Positions 10,701 through 22,700 of a DNA stretch of 64,000 nt are shown piece by piece. The notes beneath the pieces were generated by a model. That model was not told the DNA's origin. It did not search any database and worked only from the letters and a program-made list of their open reading frames with translations. Positions within the stretch are counted from its first letter, which is position 1; each line of letters begins with the position of its first letter. The DNA comes from Trogon surrucura (taxonomy: Eukaryota > Chordata > Aves > Trogoniformes > Trogonidae), in assembly GCA_020746105.1 (NCBI GenBank), contig CM036618.1, positions 119,957,161 through 120,021,160 on the forward strand, written 5' to 3'. A program made the position numbers and the translations under genes.

Positions 10701-13700
10701 GTTCCAGGTCCAACGTCAAATAATTCAGTTGGGAAGTGTTGCGGAGGTGAGAATGAAGTGCATACTGCTTATAGGGAAGTCCTATGTTGAGATGGGAGCA
10801 TCAGGTATAGAAAATGGTTAGACTTGAAATATTTACCTGTAACAGCAAAAGCATAATTAAATTGTTCTGCACATACCCACAACAAAGGTTTCATTCCTTT
10901 TGGGCTCACTTTGTTATTCTGATTCTTCCCACCCTGCCTTCCTAAGGTCTCGTTTCTCCAAACCGTTTTCTGCTTCCCCTCCATCCTAGTGGCTTCCTCA
11001 GCTGATCATCTTTGCAGAAATGCTGGCGGGGAAAAAAAAAAAAAAGCATATTCATTATGTTTCCTCTGGTACTAAGCCAGTGTTTTTACAAAGCAAGACG
11101 TGAAGTCTAATTGGAAATGTGCTCTTGATGCGTGTGGACACGCAGTGTAACTGGCGCACATGGCATCAGAAACAGAGTTGGCAGCCTTCTTCACTCAGTG
11201 TCCTGCCAGGTGCTTCATTAGCTGGTTGAAGTTGGAGGAGTAACCTACCTGCCCGGTGCGCTGGACCATTTTTGAACTATGCTCGCGTTCTCTTCTACAA
11301 GGGCTATCTTAGCTCCGTGCTAATTAAATTTTCGTTTCAAAACACATCGCACAATTTGTGACTAGCGTAGTTCCTTTCGAACTTCGAATTTCCCAGGTCC
11401 GGGGGAATCTCAGAGCCGTAGAGATGCTGAGAGAAGAGTAAGCACATGTAAAACTTCCCCAAGGACTTGTTCCAGCCACCAACTGTTTTTAGCACATGGG
11501 ATTTTCTAAACCGGGTAATGGCAGTCAAGGTAAATACGGTAAAAAGGTATTTTTCTCTTTTTAGGAACTTGGTGGATATCTTTTGCAAGTATTCTCCCTT
11601 CATTCCTAAAATCCACATAAGCATCTAGAAGACTATAGGATGAAGGGGCAATTCTAAGAGTATGTGCAGGCAGACTTGGGCTTACGTGGAGGGAAATGTA
11701 ATCGAAGAAGAAGGTTGGAAAGGGGTGGAGTTTGGAGAACAGAAGGATATATCGAGGAGAGATACTAATGCATATGAAAGTAGGCTCCAGCAGTTCCGTG
11801 CTTGCATTTTGCTTCTGTGAGGAGCAAGACTTGTGACCTAACCTTGGGGATGGCATGGAGTGAGCGGGTGCTCTGGCTGAGAGTGATGGGATGGCTGTTC
11901 CCTGCTATCCTGCTTGCCAGCACAGTCCTCTCTCTCTCTCCTGTGCCATCTCATAGAATCACAGAATCAGAGAATGACCCAGGCTGGAAGGGACCTTAGA
12001 GATCATCTAATGCCTCCCTATCATGGGCAGGGACACCTCTCAACTAGATCAGGCTTCTCAAGGCTCTGTCCAACCTGGCCTTGAACACCTCCAGGGAGGG
12101 GGTCAGCCACAACATCTCTGGGCAATTTATTCCAAAGTCTTGCCACCCTCGGACTGAAGAATTTCTTCCTGCGATCTAACATAAATCTACTCTCCTTCAA
12201 CTTAAACCCATTTCCCCTTGTCTTATCAGTGGACACTCTTGTAAGAAGTCCCTCCCCAGCCTTCCTGTAGGATCCCTTCAGGTATCTCTAGGCTGCCTCT
12301 GACAGAAGCTTTGTTTGACGTTCTGCTTTGATGACGTTCAAAGCAAAGAAATGGGTGACATAGGGGGTAGGGAATGGGCTGTCACTGTAATAATGGTGTT
12401 CCATTGCTTTTAACTTCCTTAAAACACTAAATATGTTTTACTGAAGCTCCGAAGGACCTTAGTTTGGCAGTCTTGGGGGTGTTTCTTATGGTCATTCCCT
12501 TACACAGATCGATCAGCTGTTAATGCTTTTTCCTTTCCCTCCAGGTTTCTCTATGTCAGAGTGGGCTGCTTTTGCAGTGGTCAGGATTTGGCTTCAAGCT
12601 ACAATCCACAGACCTTCCACAGAGTTTTCTAAGTATTTTTAAGATTTTGTTTTTAAGCTTCTACCCTGCAGAGCTCCCAACTCTGCTTTATCTTCAACTG
12701 CTGCTAGAGCTATTCTGGGGGAGATCAGAATACATGAAATAATGATTAATCTCTTAATATATATTTTTGGCCTTAAAAAATCAGGGAAGAAGGAAGACAG
12801 GATAGGGAGGAGAGAATATAACCTTTTTATTTCATCCCTTCCTGTTGGGTCAGGATACAGTGTCAGCTGTTGAAATAATTCCTGATTTCAGCCTTACTTT
12901 TACTTTGTTCAACTTTATTTTCAGGTGATGTGTCAGTCTTGAGGAAGGACTGATGTGCTGTTAATCTCATTTCCTTTGCTACATCTCGAATAAACTTTCT
13001 TCGTTGAGATTCCTCTTGCTCTTGGGAAAATGGGTAGCTGACCTCTTCTCCTGTAGCAGCACTTTGAAATCTGACAAAGGGACACGGCATGATTGAGTTG
13101 AGTTGTGAGACGGTCCCCAAACCTTTGAGTTGTAGCTATTTCAGAAGTATTTTCTTCAGCAGATGTTTCTAGTCGTCGTGTTTGTAGTTAAATTCTGGCA
13201 TATTGCTGTATAGAGGAACAGAAGTAATAAATATATATAACAAATATATAAATTTTTTCTTGTGACGTGCAGTAGTAAAGATTTCTTGCTCTATATGCCA
13301 AAAGTGAGTAAGTTCCAATTTTCTTGACAGCATCACGGTCAGTTCATAAGTCTTTCAACCCTAACACACCATCCAAAGATATTTTCTTTTAGTGCAGATT
13401 CAACATCTTGTCCATCTAGCCAGATATATCGTTTGGGAACGGGCCAGCACGATGCTCCATAGGGATCCTACTGCATAGGGATCCTACTTTAAAATGTTGA
13501 ATGAGTCTCAAGAGAATCTGTTGCAGTGAATTCGAAATAGAAGGAAAGAATGCTTTGTTAGAGTTAAGGTAGCGCCTTCTCCTCTTGCAGCAAGAGTCGT
13601 CGCAGAGCTATTTGTACTGGTCTGCTATTAAGTGTTCAGTGTGAATATCTTTCAAAAAATTCTTCTATTTGGGCAATGGCTTTTGATGTTGTCTTTAAAG

Positions 13701-16700
13701 ACATGATGGAACAGTAGTAACTTAATCTGGTCTAAATGTGTATTTATGTCAGAGCCAAATTAGAATACCAGAACACTCTTCTCCTACAGTCCCCTTCCTC
13801 TCGTGTTGTTGTGATATGCAGCATATTGAGGGCCGATTTCGCTCAGTGGGTTGAGCGTGGTGCTTGAAACACCAAAGGTCGCGGGTTCGATTCCCGTTTG
13901 GTTCTCACGTGTTGCCTGACCTAGTCGAGAAGTGGCGTCCCTGCTCACAACAGGGAGGTTGGATTAAAATGATCTCTAATGTCCCTTCCAGCCCAGGCCA
14001 TTCTATGATTCTATGATATTCAGATGAGGCTGTGCTAGGAACATCGTGTGGGAAGAGCTTTTGCGTGGATAAGATCGTTGGCATCTGTTCCAGGCAGTGC
14101 GTGTGGCTGCAGACAGTACCCCTGGACGGCAGCAGGAGCAGCGAGGCGGCAGGGAGGGGGGAATTCCAGCTCACGTAAAGGCACGCAGGGTCTCCTGAGA
14201 GCAGGTGATGGAAGCAAAGCCTGGAATCGAGCACAGACCTGCAGGGGATCCTCTGACAGGAAGCAAACTTGTACACCAGCTGTCTTGGTTTTGTTCGGCT
14301 TTCCCTCGTTGTTCTGAGTTCTCTCATTCGATTTATCCTGTTGGATATTCTTTCCAAAGAGGCTTTTTCTTCCGTTTCAATGCCTTGCGGTTGTGCCTGA
14401 CGAGAAGATGTGGGCAGATGCACCCCAAAGCGGCGCTCTTCTCCGGGTCTGGTCCCGGTTCTGTTCAACCAAATGCTGCGGTGGCTCTGCTCAGAATATC
14501 TGTGTTTCAAGTCTAAGCTTCTTTCTGAGCTCAGTGAACCGTCATGGAATCGGAGTTAATTAGAAGCAGTGCTCACTGCTAAGTGGCTCTTAAAGAAAAT
14601 GATGCATCTCCTCTACCTGAAGTAGAAAAAAGAAGAAGCCCAGTCTTCCCTCAACTTGTCAGATTAATACCCTTAATAGTAAATGAAAAAAAAAAAAAAG
14701 TTACAATACATTTTTTGGCAGCTTTTAGCTTTTCAGGTGCTGTATTTGTAGATGGTGTGAGGAACAGTTTCAACAAGGTCTGTTTAGAGAAAGATGAATT
14801 TTCACCATGACTGTAGACAGTTTAACCAGCCCAGATATTTAAGGTGGGCATTTTCTGTTCTTTCTAATTGCTTCAGGAACAGGTGGGTTCCCCCCACCCT
14901 CCTGTTGGTTTACTTGTATTTGTATGGGGCAGAAGGGAAACAAATTCTGTGATGTGCTTCACAGTGAGATTAATTGAAAATACCTCTTAGGTTATTTTCT
15001 GTCAATTGTCACGCGAAGAAAAGGTGAGGAGACAGGACTGTAGTACCTTATTTACTTAACTTGATTTTGTTGTTGTTGTTTATAAGAAAATATAGTAGGA
15101 AATGACAAGGAAAAAGCAAAGGGCTGTTCAAACTTGCTTTTATTATTATTATTCAAAAGACCTGCACATATCTCTGTGCCATAGATTGTATAGTCTGTCA
15201 TACAGCTTTTTTAAAAGAGGGAAAAGAATCCCAGCCCAAACTGGGTGCATCAGCTGTAGGAGTTGAAAACCCAGCTGTAGAAATGCTGTCGCTGTGCCAG
15301 GTGTGCTGTAATTCTCCTCTTCATGTGAGTGGATTTTGATCCTGTCTGTCGTAATAACATTATTGCTGAGCTTTGGGAACCGCTGAAGATTTTGTTTAGC
15401 TTTGAAATGAATTTTCCAATAATATCAGCAGTAACGACAATAAGATTTTGCGGCGCGTTACCTGCTAGTCTCGTTGCAAGAATTAGAAAAGGAAACAAAG
15501 AGGATGGCAGGGATCAAGTCGGGTCAAGCCGAGAGAACACGCTAGAGAAAATCCTTCGGCTCTTAGGCAGCACAGGTACGGGGCTTTGCTTCTTTTCCTT
15601 CCTGCCCATCTCTGCCAAGTTGTTTATTAAACTTTGTAGAAGAAAGCTAATAAATAATTGACTGCAGGCAACTTGGTTTGGATGAGTTTCGTACCACCGT
15701 CTCACTTAGGCAGCCGTTACGTCACAGGCGACGTTGCTGGGAGGTTGACGTGCGTGCGCTTCCCCAGGCCGTGTAGCTGGAAGAGACCTGAATGCTTTGC
15801 GCTAGGTTGCTCTCCTAAAGGCATTCTTCTGTGAAAGTCCTACGGAAAAACAAGTAATAAATCGCTTTTGAATAAAGATCATGTCCAAATGAAATTATCA
15901 CAGCAAGATTTCACGGCTCAGTCGTATTAAAATACAGAATTAAAGCAATAAGAAAGCAGGAATGAGTAATCTCTTCGTGGTTATCCATTGCACTCGAATG
16001 TTTACTTGAACATTAAAATCACAAAGCCTTTCAATTTAAAGTAATTATTCAGAACAAAATGGTTAGTTAGCCGAGGGGAGCGTAACATGCATATTCCTGA
16101 ACAGTTGCTGGTTTAGTTAAATGTGCCTATGTGCATTAAATCCATTCACCTGATGTGTAAAGTTTGGGGGAAATATAGTCCATCCTGCAGGCATCTTAGT
16201 AGCTTCCTGGTGATGTGAAGGATAAATTTTATCAAAAATAATGAATATGCATTGTGGAGATGTGCTGCAAGAACCTGCATTTTAATATTTGTGACAAGTT
16301 TGGAGATGACTCTGCTTGTTTACTGACACCTTTTAGTTAGAAACAGAGGTAAAAATAGGAGGGGAAAAAAGCCCCAAATTAAAACCCGGTTCCTTATGTC
16401 ATAGGACACACGCTAATTTTTTGTTTCCAAAACACTTCCCCTGGTTTTTCTGTTCTGGATGCAGCAGCAAGGGCAACAGGGATGGGGAAGGGTGGACCAG
16501 TTTGTTGTGAGCATCAGGTTGCAGTTGTCAACGACAGTGCCTGGTTGCTGGTTTCCTCTGCCTTTCTTGCTCTGTTTTTTTTTCTCCTACTTTATTTATG
16601 TCCATAACTTTCTGATACGCTCAGTAGTGAGGGAACTATAGGATTTAAAAGCCCATGTCTTTGTGAAATGCCTCTTATGAAAATGCTTATTTTTGGTCAT

Positions 16701-19700
16701 CACGCAGGAAATCATCGCTAGGCTGTGATAATATCACATTTAGGCCTGTTAAGTTAAAAAAGCAACAGTCTTTTGGGGTTTAGGCAATGCCAGTTGGCTT
16801 TCTCCAGCTCTCTCCCTGCAGCATCGCTTCTTGGTATCCTTGGATCGCCAGAGCTACAGAAAGATTTCATAAAATCAAAGGCTCCGGTCACAGCGCTTTT
16901 ATGGCTTGCTTACAAATTTCTCTCGTTTCACCTAATTTCAGACAGTGAAATATTTTCTCTCCCTGAAATTTTTGTTGGTTTCGCCGATCCAGTGAGGATT
17001 TCTTTTAATACTTGATGGTGAAGTTGGCTTGCCCTCCCCTTTCACTCCTGCTGCTATGTGCTTTATTCACAGGGATCATTTACTGATTTTAATGAAACTT
17101 CCTGTATGTGAGTGATGCTCGTCAACATATTGATGACACAGACCAAGAGTGTTTTAAAGGGTATCTTGTACTGAAAGCTGGCTTATATAATTTTTTACCC
17201 TACAAATGGGAATCCCATTCTAGATGGTGATGAAATCTGTGTCTGCGAAATGTGTATTTATTGTATGTATCTGAGTATCTGTGTGTTGTGTGTATGAGAA
17301 TATCATGGAATCAGAGAACAGTTCAGGTTGGAAAAGACCCTTGGGATCATCAAGTCCAACCATTAACCCTACATTTCTATGAATGTACAGAGAGGCTGCA
17401 CTAGACTTGTGCTGAGTGCTCTTCACTCACTGATGGAACATCCACTTTTTGTAACGCTGAGAGCTACACCACAGCTGCAGCAAGGAATGGTTGGGAATTG
17501 GGGATATGTTGATGTGTTTACAGCCTTGTCAAACCACTCCAGAATAAGAAAGGAATGTGATCAGGTTTTTCGCTTGGCAATCACTGGACACTGTAATTAA
17601 AGAAAAATTAAATAAACCTATATCAGTTTAAGAAAGACAGGGAACTGCTGGAGAGATTCCAGCACAGGGCAACTAGGATGATTAAGGGAGTGGAGCATCT
17701 CCCTTATGAGGAAAGGCTGAGGGAGCTGGGGCTCTTTAGTTTGGAGAAGAGGAGACTGAGGGGTGACCTCATTAATGTTTACAAATATATCAAGGGTGAG
17801 TGTCACGAGGATGGAGCCAGGCTCTTCTCGGTGACAACCACTGATAGGACAAGGGGTAACGGGCTGAAACTGGAACATAAGAGGTTCCGCTTAAACTCGA
17901 GAAGAAACTTCTTCTCAGTGAGGGTGATGGAGCCCTGGAACAGGCTGCCCAGAGAGGTTGTGGAGTCTCCTTCTCTGGAGACATTCAAGACCTGCCTGGA
18001 CACGTTCCTGTGTGGCATAGTCTAGGCATTCCTGCTCTGGCAGGGGGATTGGACTTGATGATCTTTCGAGGTCCCTTCCAATCCCTAACATTCTATGATT
18101 CTATGATAAAAACTTACAAAATCACATAATTGTTGAGGCTGGAAAAGATCTCTGAGATCATCAAGTCTAGCCTATGACTTGATCTCAGAGGTCTTAAGGG
18201 AACTAAGAATTGCCCATTTTAATCTGATAACCTTGTATACTGCGTGGTTTTTAGTGTTGTATATTGTGTGGTTTTGATTCTGTTTCTTCTTTTTACATTG
18301 CCTGATACAGATAACAGTCCTGGATGAGACGTGGACGGTGTTCAGGCGGTACAGTCGTTTTCGAGAAATGCATAAAACTTTAAAACTGAAGTACCCAGAG
18401 GTAAGTTCTGGTAAAAAGAATGGAGATAGAGACTTGAAAATAAGGGTTTTTTGAAATATGTTCACTCAAAAAGGGAGCTGATTCGAGACAGCCAGCATGG
18501 CTTCACCAAGGGCAAGTCCTGCCTGACCAACCTAGGGGCTGCCTATGGTGGAGTGACTACATCACTGCACAGAGGTAGAGCTACGGATGTTGTCTGTCTG
18601 GAGTTCTGTAAGGTCTTTGACGTATCCTTCTCTCTAAATTGGAGATGAGGATTTGATGGGTGGAGGTGTTGGTGGATGAGGAATTGGTTGGATGGTCACA
18701 TTCAGAGGGTGATAGTCAATGGCTCATTGTCCAGATGCAGACTGGTGGCGAGTGGTGTCCCTCTGGGGTCTGTACTGGGACCAGTGCTGTTTAAAATCTT
18801 CATCAATGACATAGACAGTGGGATCAAGTGCACCCTCAACGAGTTTGCAGATAATACCTAGCTGAGTGGTGTGACTGACATGCCAGAGGGATGGGATGCC
18901 GTCCGGAGGCACCTGAAAAAGCTCCAGAAGTAGGCTTGTATGAACCTCATCAAGTTCAACAAGGCCAAGTGCAAGGTCCTGCACCTGGGTCAGGTATTGG
19001 TACAGTAGTGGTACAGGCTGGGGAATGAAGGGATTGAGAGCAGCAAGGTGGATGAAAGGCTGGACGTGAGCCAGCAATGTGTGTTCACAGCCCAGAAGGC
19101 AAATAGCATCCTGGGCTGCATCCAAAGATGCAGCAGGTCAGGGAGGGGATTCTGCCCCTCTGCTCTGCTGAGACCCCACTGGGCTACTGTGTCCAGCTCT
19201 GGAATCCTCAGCACAAGAAGGACGTGAAGCTGCTGGAAGCAGGTCCAGAAATGATCAGAGGGCTGAGACATCTCTTCTGTGGGGACAGACTGAGAGTGGT
19301 GGGGATTGTTCAGCAGGGAGAAGGCTCCAGGGACACCTTATTGCAGCCCTTCAGTACTTAAAGCAGGCTCATAAGAAAGACAGGAACAAACTTTTTTTTT
19401 GCAGGAGCTGTTGCAGTAGGACAAGGTTTTCAACTAACAGAGGGTAGATTTAAACCAGATATAAAGAAGATGCTTTTTCACTGAGGGTGGTGAAACACTG
19501 GAAAAGGTCGCCCAAAGAGCTGGTAGATGCGCCATCCCTGCAAACATTGAAGGTCAGGCTGGATGGGGCTCTGAATAACCTGATCTGGTTGAACGTGTCC
19601 CTGCTTATTGCAGAGAGGTTGGGCTAGATGACCTTTAAAGACCCCTTCCCGCCCAACACATTCAGTGATTCCATGATTCCTTGTAGCTGTTGTATGCTTC

Positions 19701-22700
19701 TAGTAAGATTGTCAAGCCCGTCAGCATTTTAAAGCTCCAAGGCTGCCGCATACAGACCGTGGCTCCACCTGTTGCCTCTGGCCATTAATTCCCTTTACTG
19801 CTGACTGGCAGCATTCCCTGGAGGTTGCTGTTCTGTTCCTTGCAAGACACTTGCAGTCAGATTGTGTCATCCTGACAAGTCCTCATTTAAAAGAGCCTTG
19901 TTCCACAGATATCTTTTTTGCAATAGTGGCTTCCAGGTTTCTGCAAAATGGAAAATTGATCTTTCTGACCGCCTCAGAGACTCTGAGCATTCAGGGTATG
20001 AGGAGCTGAGCCTGACAGAACTTTAATTCATTGGAATGGGTGTTTGTGGAATTCTCTTGGTTTCCACGTTTAACTTTTAGTTATTAGTATTCTGCCTCTT
20101 TTCTACTCTTTCTCTTGGATAGTAGAAGAAATATATCATTCAAGAGATAGAAGTGATCCTGAATTGAGAGTTAGCACAAATAAAGAAGCCTGCGCCATAT
20201 ATTTATGAGCAACATACTAAAAACATGAATATGCTTGAGAGAGATGCAATAGTGTGAAAACACTTCCTTGGTCTTCACTGACGTATTTTTTAAAAATCAA
20301 TTGAGCGTGGAATGACTTTGAGTTTGAAAGGGTAAGATACGTATATTACTGGTTTTTTGGAGATTCTGGGACTTAAGATCATTCCCATTCCAAAAACGTC
20401 TGAAAATCAGATATTGAAACTACCGTGCACTAAGTATCTAAGGAAAAAGCTTAAAAAAAAAGTAAAGAGAAAAGAGAATCAGGTACTCTCTTCTGATCGT
20501 CAGAAAATTTTCAAACGTACAAATGAAGTTTGAATGAAAAGGTGAAATGTTCTCTTTCCAGGAATGCTTTTAAAAAATATTAGTTGTGAATGAACGTCAG
20601 TATTATATTTTTTTATTTGAACGAATTGCCATTTCTTCTTGGATGTTAGTCTGTCAACAGGAATATCCTAATTGCATCTAACACTTGAAAAACCAGCTAG
20701 GCAGTTGGCCAATTGACGTAGAAAAGGACCGCCTCAGTCCCTCTGCAGGCTGATAGTCCTTATTTAGGAAAACGTGTTCGAGTGGTCTTTCTCCGACTCT
20801 GCTATTGGCCCTGACAGCACACTGAGGAACAACAGAATTTGGCTTTTACAGTTACGTCAGAGGGAGATTCTTCTTTCTCGTGTGTAGTGTTGAGATTCAG
20901 GAGGAATCTGATGTTCTCAAAGCCTCTATTAAAATGTCCCGTGTGCTGCAGCACATTAATGTCACTTTTTTGAATCGAGCGCTTGTGATTCACAGTGCAA
21001 AAACTCAGACTCGTTTGCTCTTGCAGGAAGGAGTAGAGGGTTTGGGGGCTTTGTTTGTTTTCAAGAATGATGAGAACGTAGCAGTGGTTATTACTAGGTC
21101 AAAATCAAGTCCAGCATCCAAGAACGTACAGCTGAGAAAAAAATCCCAGCCTAGAGCAAAGCGACATTGTTTTCTTCGCCTTGGAGTCTTCGCAGCTGAA
21201 GTAGTTTTCATTGTAATTGATAGTTCATGATTCATATTTTTCCTGTGGATTTTATCTGTGTTTTCTCTTCCCTACACCTGTCACTTCTTAGGTATCTGGT
21301 ATAGGCAATTTTCTTTTTGCCGCTTTTGTATTTTTTAGTTTCTTCCCTCTGTTTATGGTCATACTGGCAAGGTCCATACATTCTCTAATTCAAGGTACCA
21401 GTTTGTTTCTTACTGATACTTCCGTGTTGCCGTATGTCTGTGTTGTAGGTAAACTTACCGACTCACATCTAGTACATTAATGGATTTATCGGTTTAACTA
21501 GGCAGAGGACAGCATTTTGAATTTCCACAAAGGAAACACATGATTTATTAAGTTCTCTGTTCCATTTTTGTAAGTTGGGACAAATAGCAAGTCTTACAGT
21601 TATGCCAATCCTAACTACCCCGGAAACATGATGCTCTTTGGAGAAGCGTAATAATGTGTTTTGGCTTCTCATATTTGAAATGTTTAGTCATGTTACTTTT
21701 TGAAACAGTAGATCTGTAGCTTTAGTAGTGTCTTCCAGCCTTTATCAAACCTCTGCTTCATGACAACCTTCAATAAATTATCAGTGAGATTCAAGTACGT
21801 GTATGTTGCGAAGTACAAAGCACGCTACCATCCAGAAGAAGCGAGACAGGCGTTTGATCGTGGCATTTCCTGCTTTTAGATAAGTACTGTCCCTTAAGTG
21901 CCTGTTTTGGAAAGCCTTGCACCTCTCGTGTTGGCTTCTCTAGCACGGGCTGTTGTGTTGTGTCTGCTCCTGCTTTGAGACTTAGGGCCCCGCAAGGAAA
22001 TGGCAAGTTTGGGAGCCTCTATGCAGATGGTTTCTTCTGCTCATCGGCATTTTTACAAACTGCTATGTCCTCGATTATCAGAGGGGAAGAGCACATCATG
22101 ATGGATGAAACACGTATTCGGCGCTGTAGTAGAGATTTGGGGTTGGTTTTCTTTGAAGGAATTTCATTGTCAATGTTGCCTGTGTGAATGATCGATGGCT
22201 TCCCATAATTTTACCTTTATTTAGAGTAGCCTTAATTTATTGTAATTTTGGATGAGTTTTGCAATGCAAGTAAGAGTTCAGTTGATTTGGTAAATTGAAA
22301 GTCATCTGTCTGCTTCTCCTCATCCGTCATTGACCTAATTTGGGATTCATCATGATGCTAGAATGCATTTTAATACCAAACTTGGCAAAGTTGCATCCTT
22401 CGTTACTGTATGTTATCCCAAGGAAACTTGATACTTATAAGCAACGTTATCAGAATCCATCAGAGTTAAATTTTATTTTGCATAGTTCACCTTCCAACTC
22501 TAAATTAATATTTATAATGAGCAGCGAAAATACCGTGGACGTGTTTAATGTACGAGTGTCCTGCTTTTAGAAGTGAACTTTACAGCTCATTAGTTGCTCA
22601 GCTCTGAGTTACTACATCGGTATTTTAATAATTTGCTGATCTTGCATTTCGCGTTGCTGCCACTGAATTCCCAAAGGAATGCACTGGCGAACTGATTTAT

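Larger units (their letters stand above)
10295..18310. other. KIF16B intron: unique sequence, CR1 copies and a SINE
   Basis: It contains CR1 fragments at 11951-12300, 17303-17375, 17634-18108 and 18120-18178, a tRNA-derived SINE at 13831-14018, and a short duplication at 13458-13488. A minus-strand open frame at 12863-13120 looks slightly protein-like and is listed separately. Nothing else coding is seen. Confidence 0.5.

Noticed and set aside
13831-13905. A functional tRNA gene
   Set aside because: The box B is perfect, but the anticodon arm is degenerate, the acceptor stem does not close, and the sequence continues into a CR1 tail, so it is a SINE head.
17678-18025. A 115-codon protein-coding gene
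   Set aside because: It is the C-terminal piece of CR1 ORF2 within a 5'-truncated LINE copy.
20880-21235. Overlapping plus (116 codons) and minus (76 codons) ORFs
   Set aside because: Both frames are open in the same stretch, but neither resembles a known domain and there are no splice or promoter cues; treated as chance.
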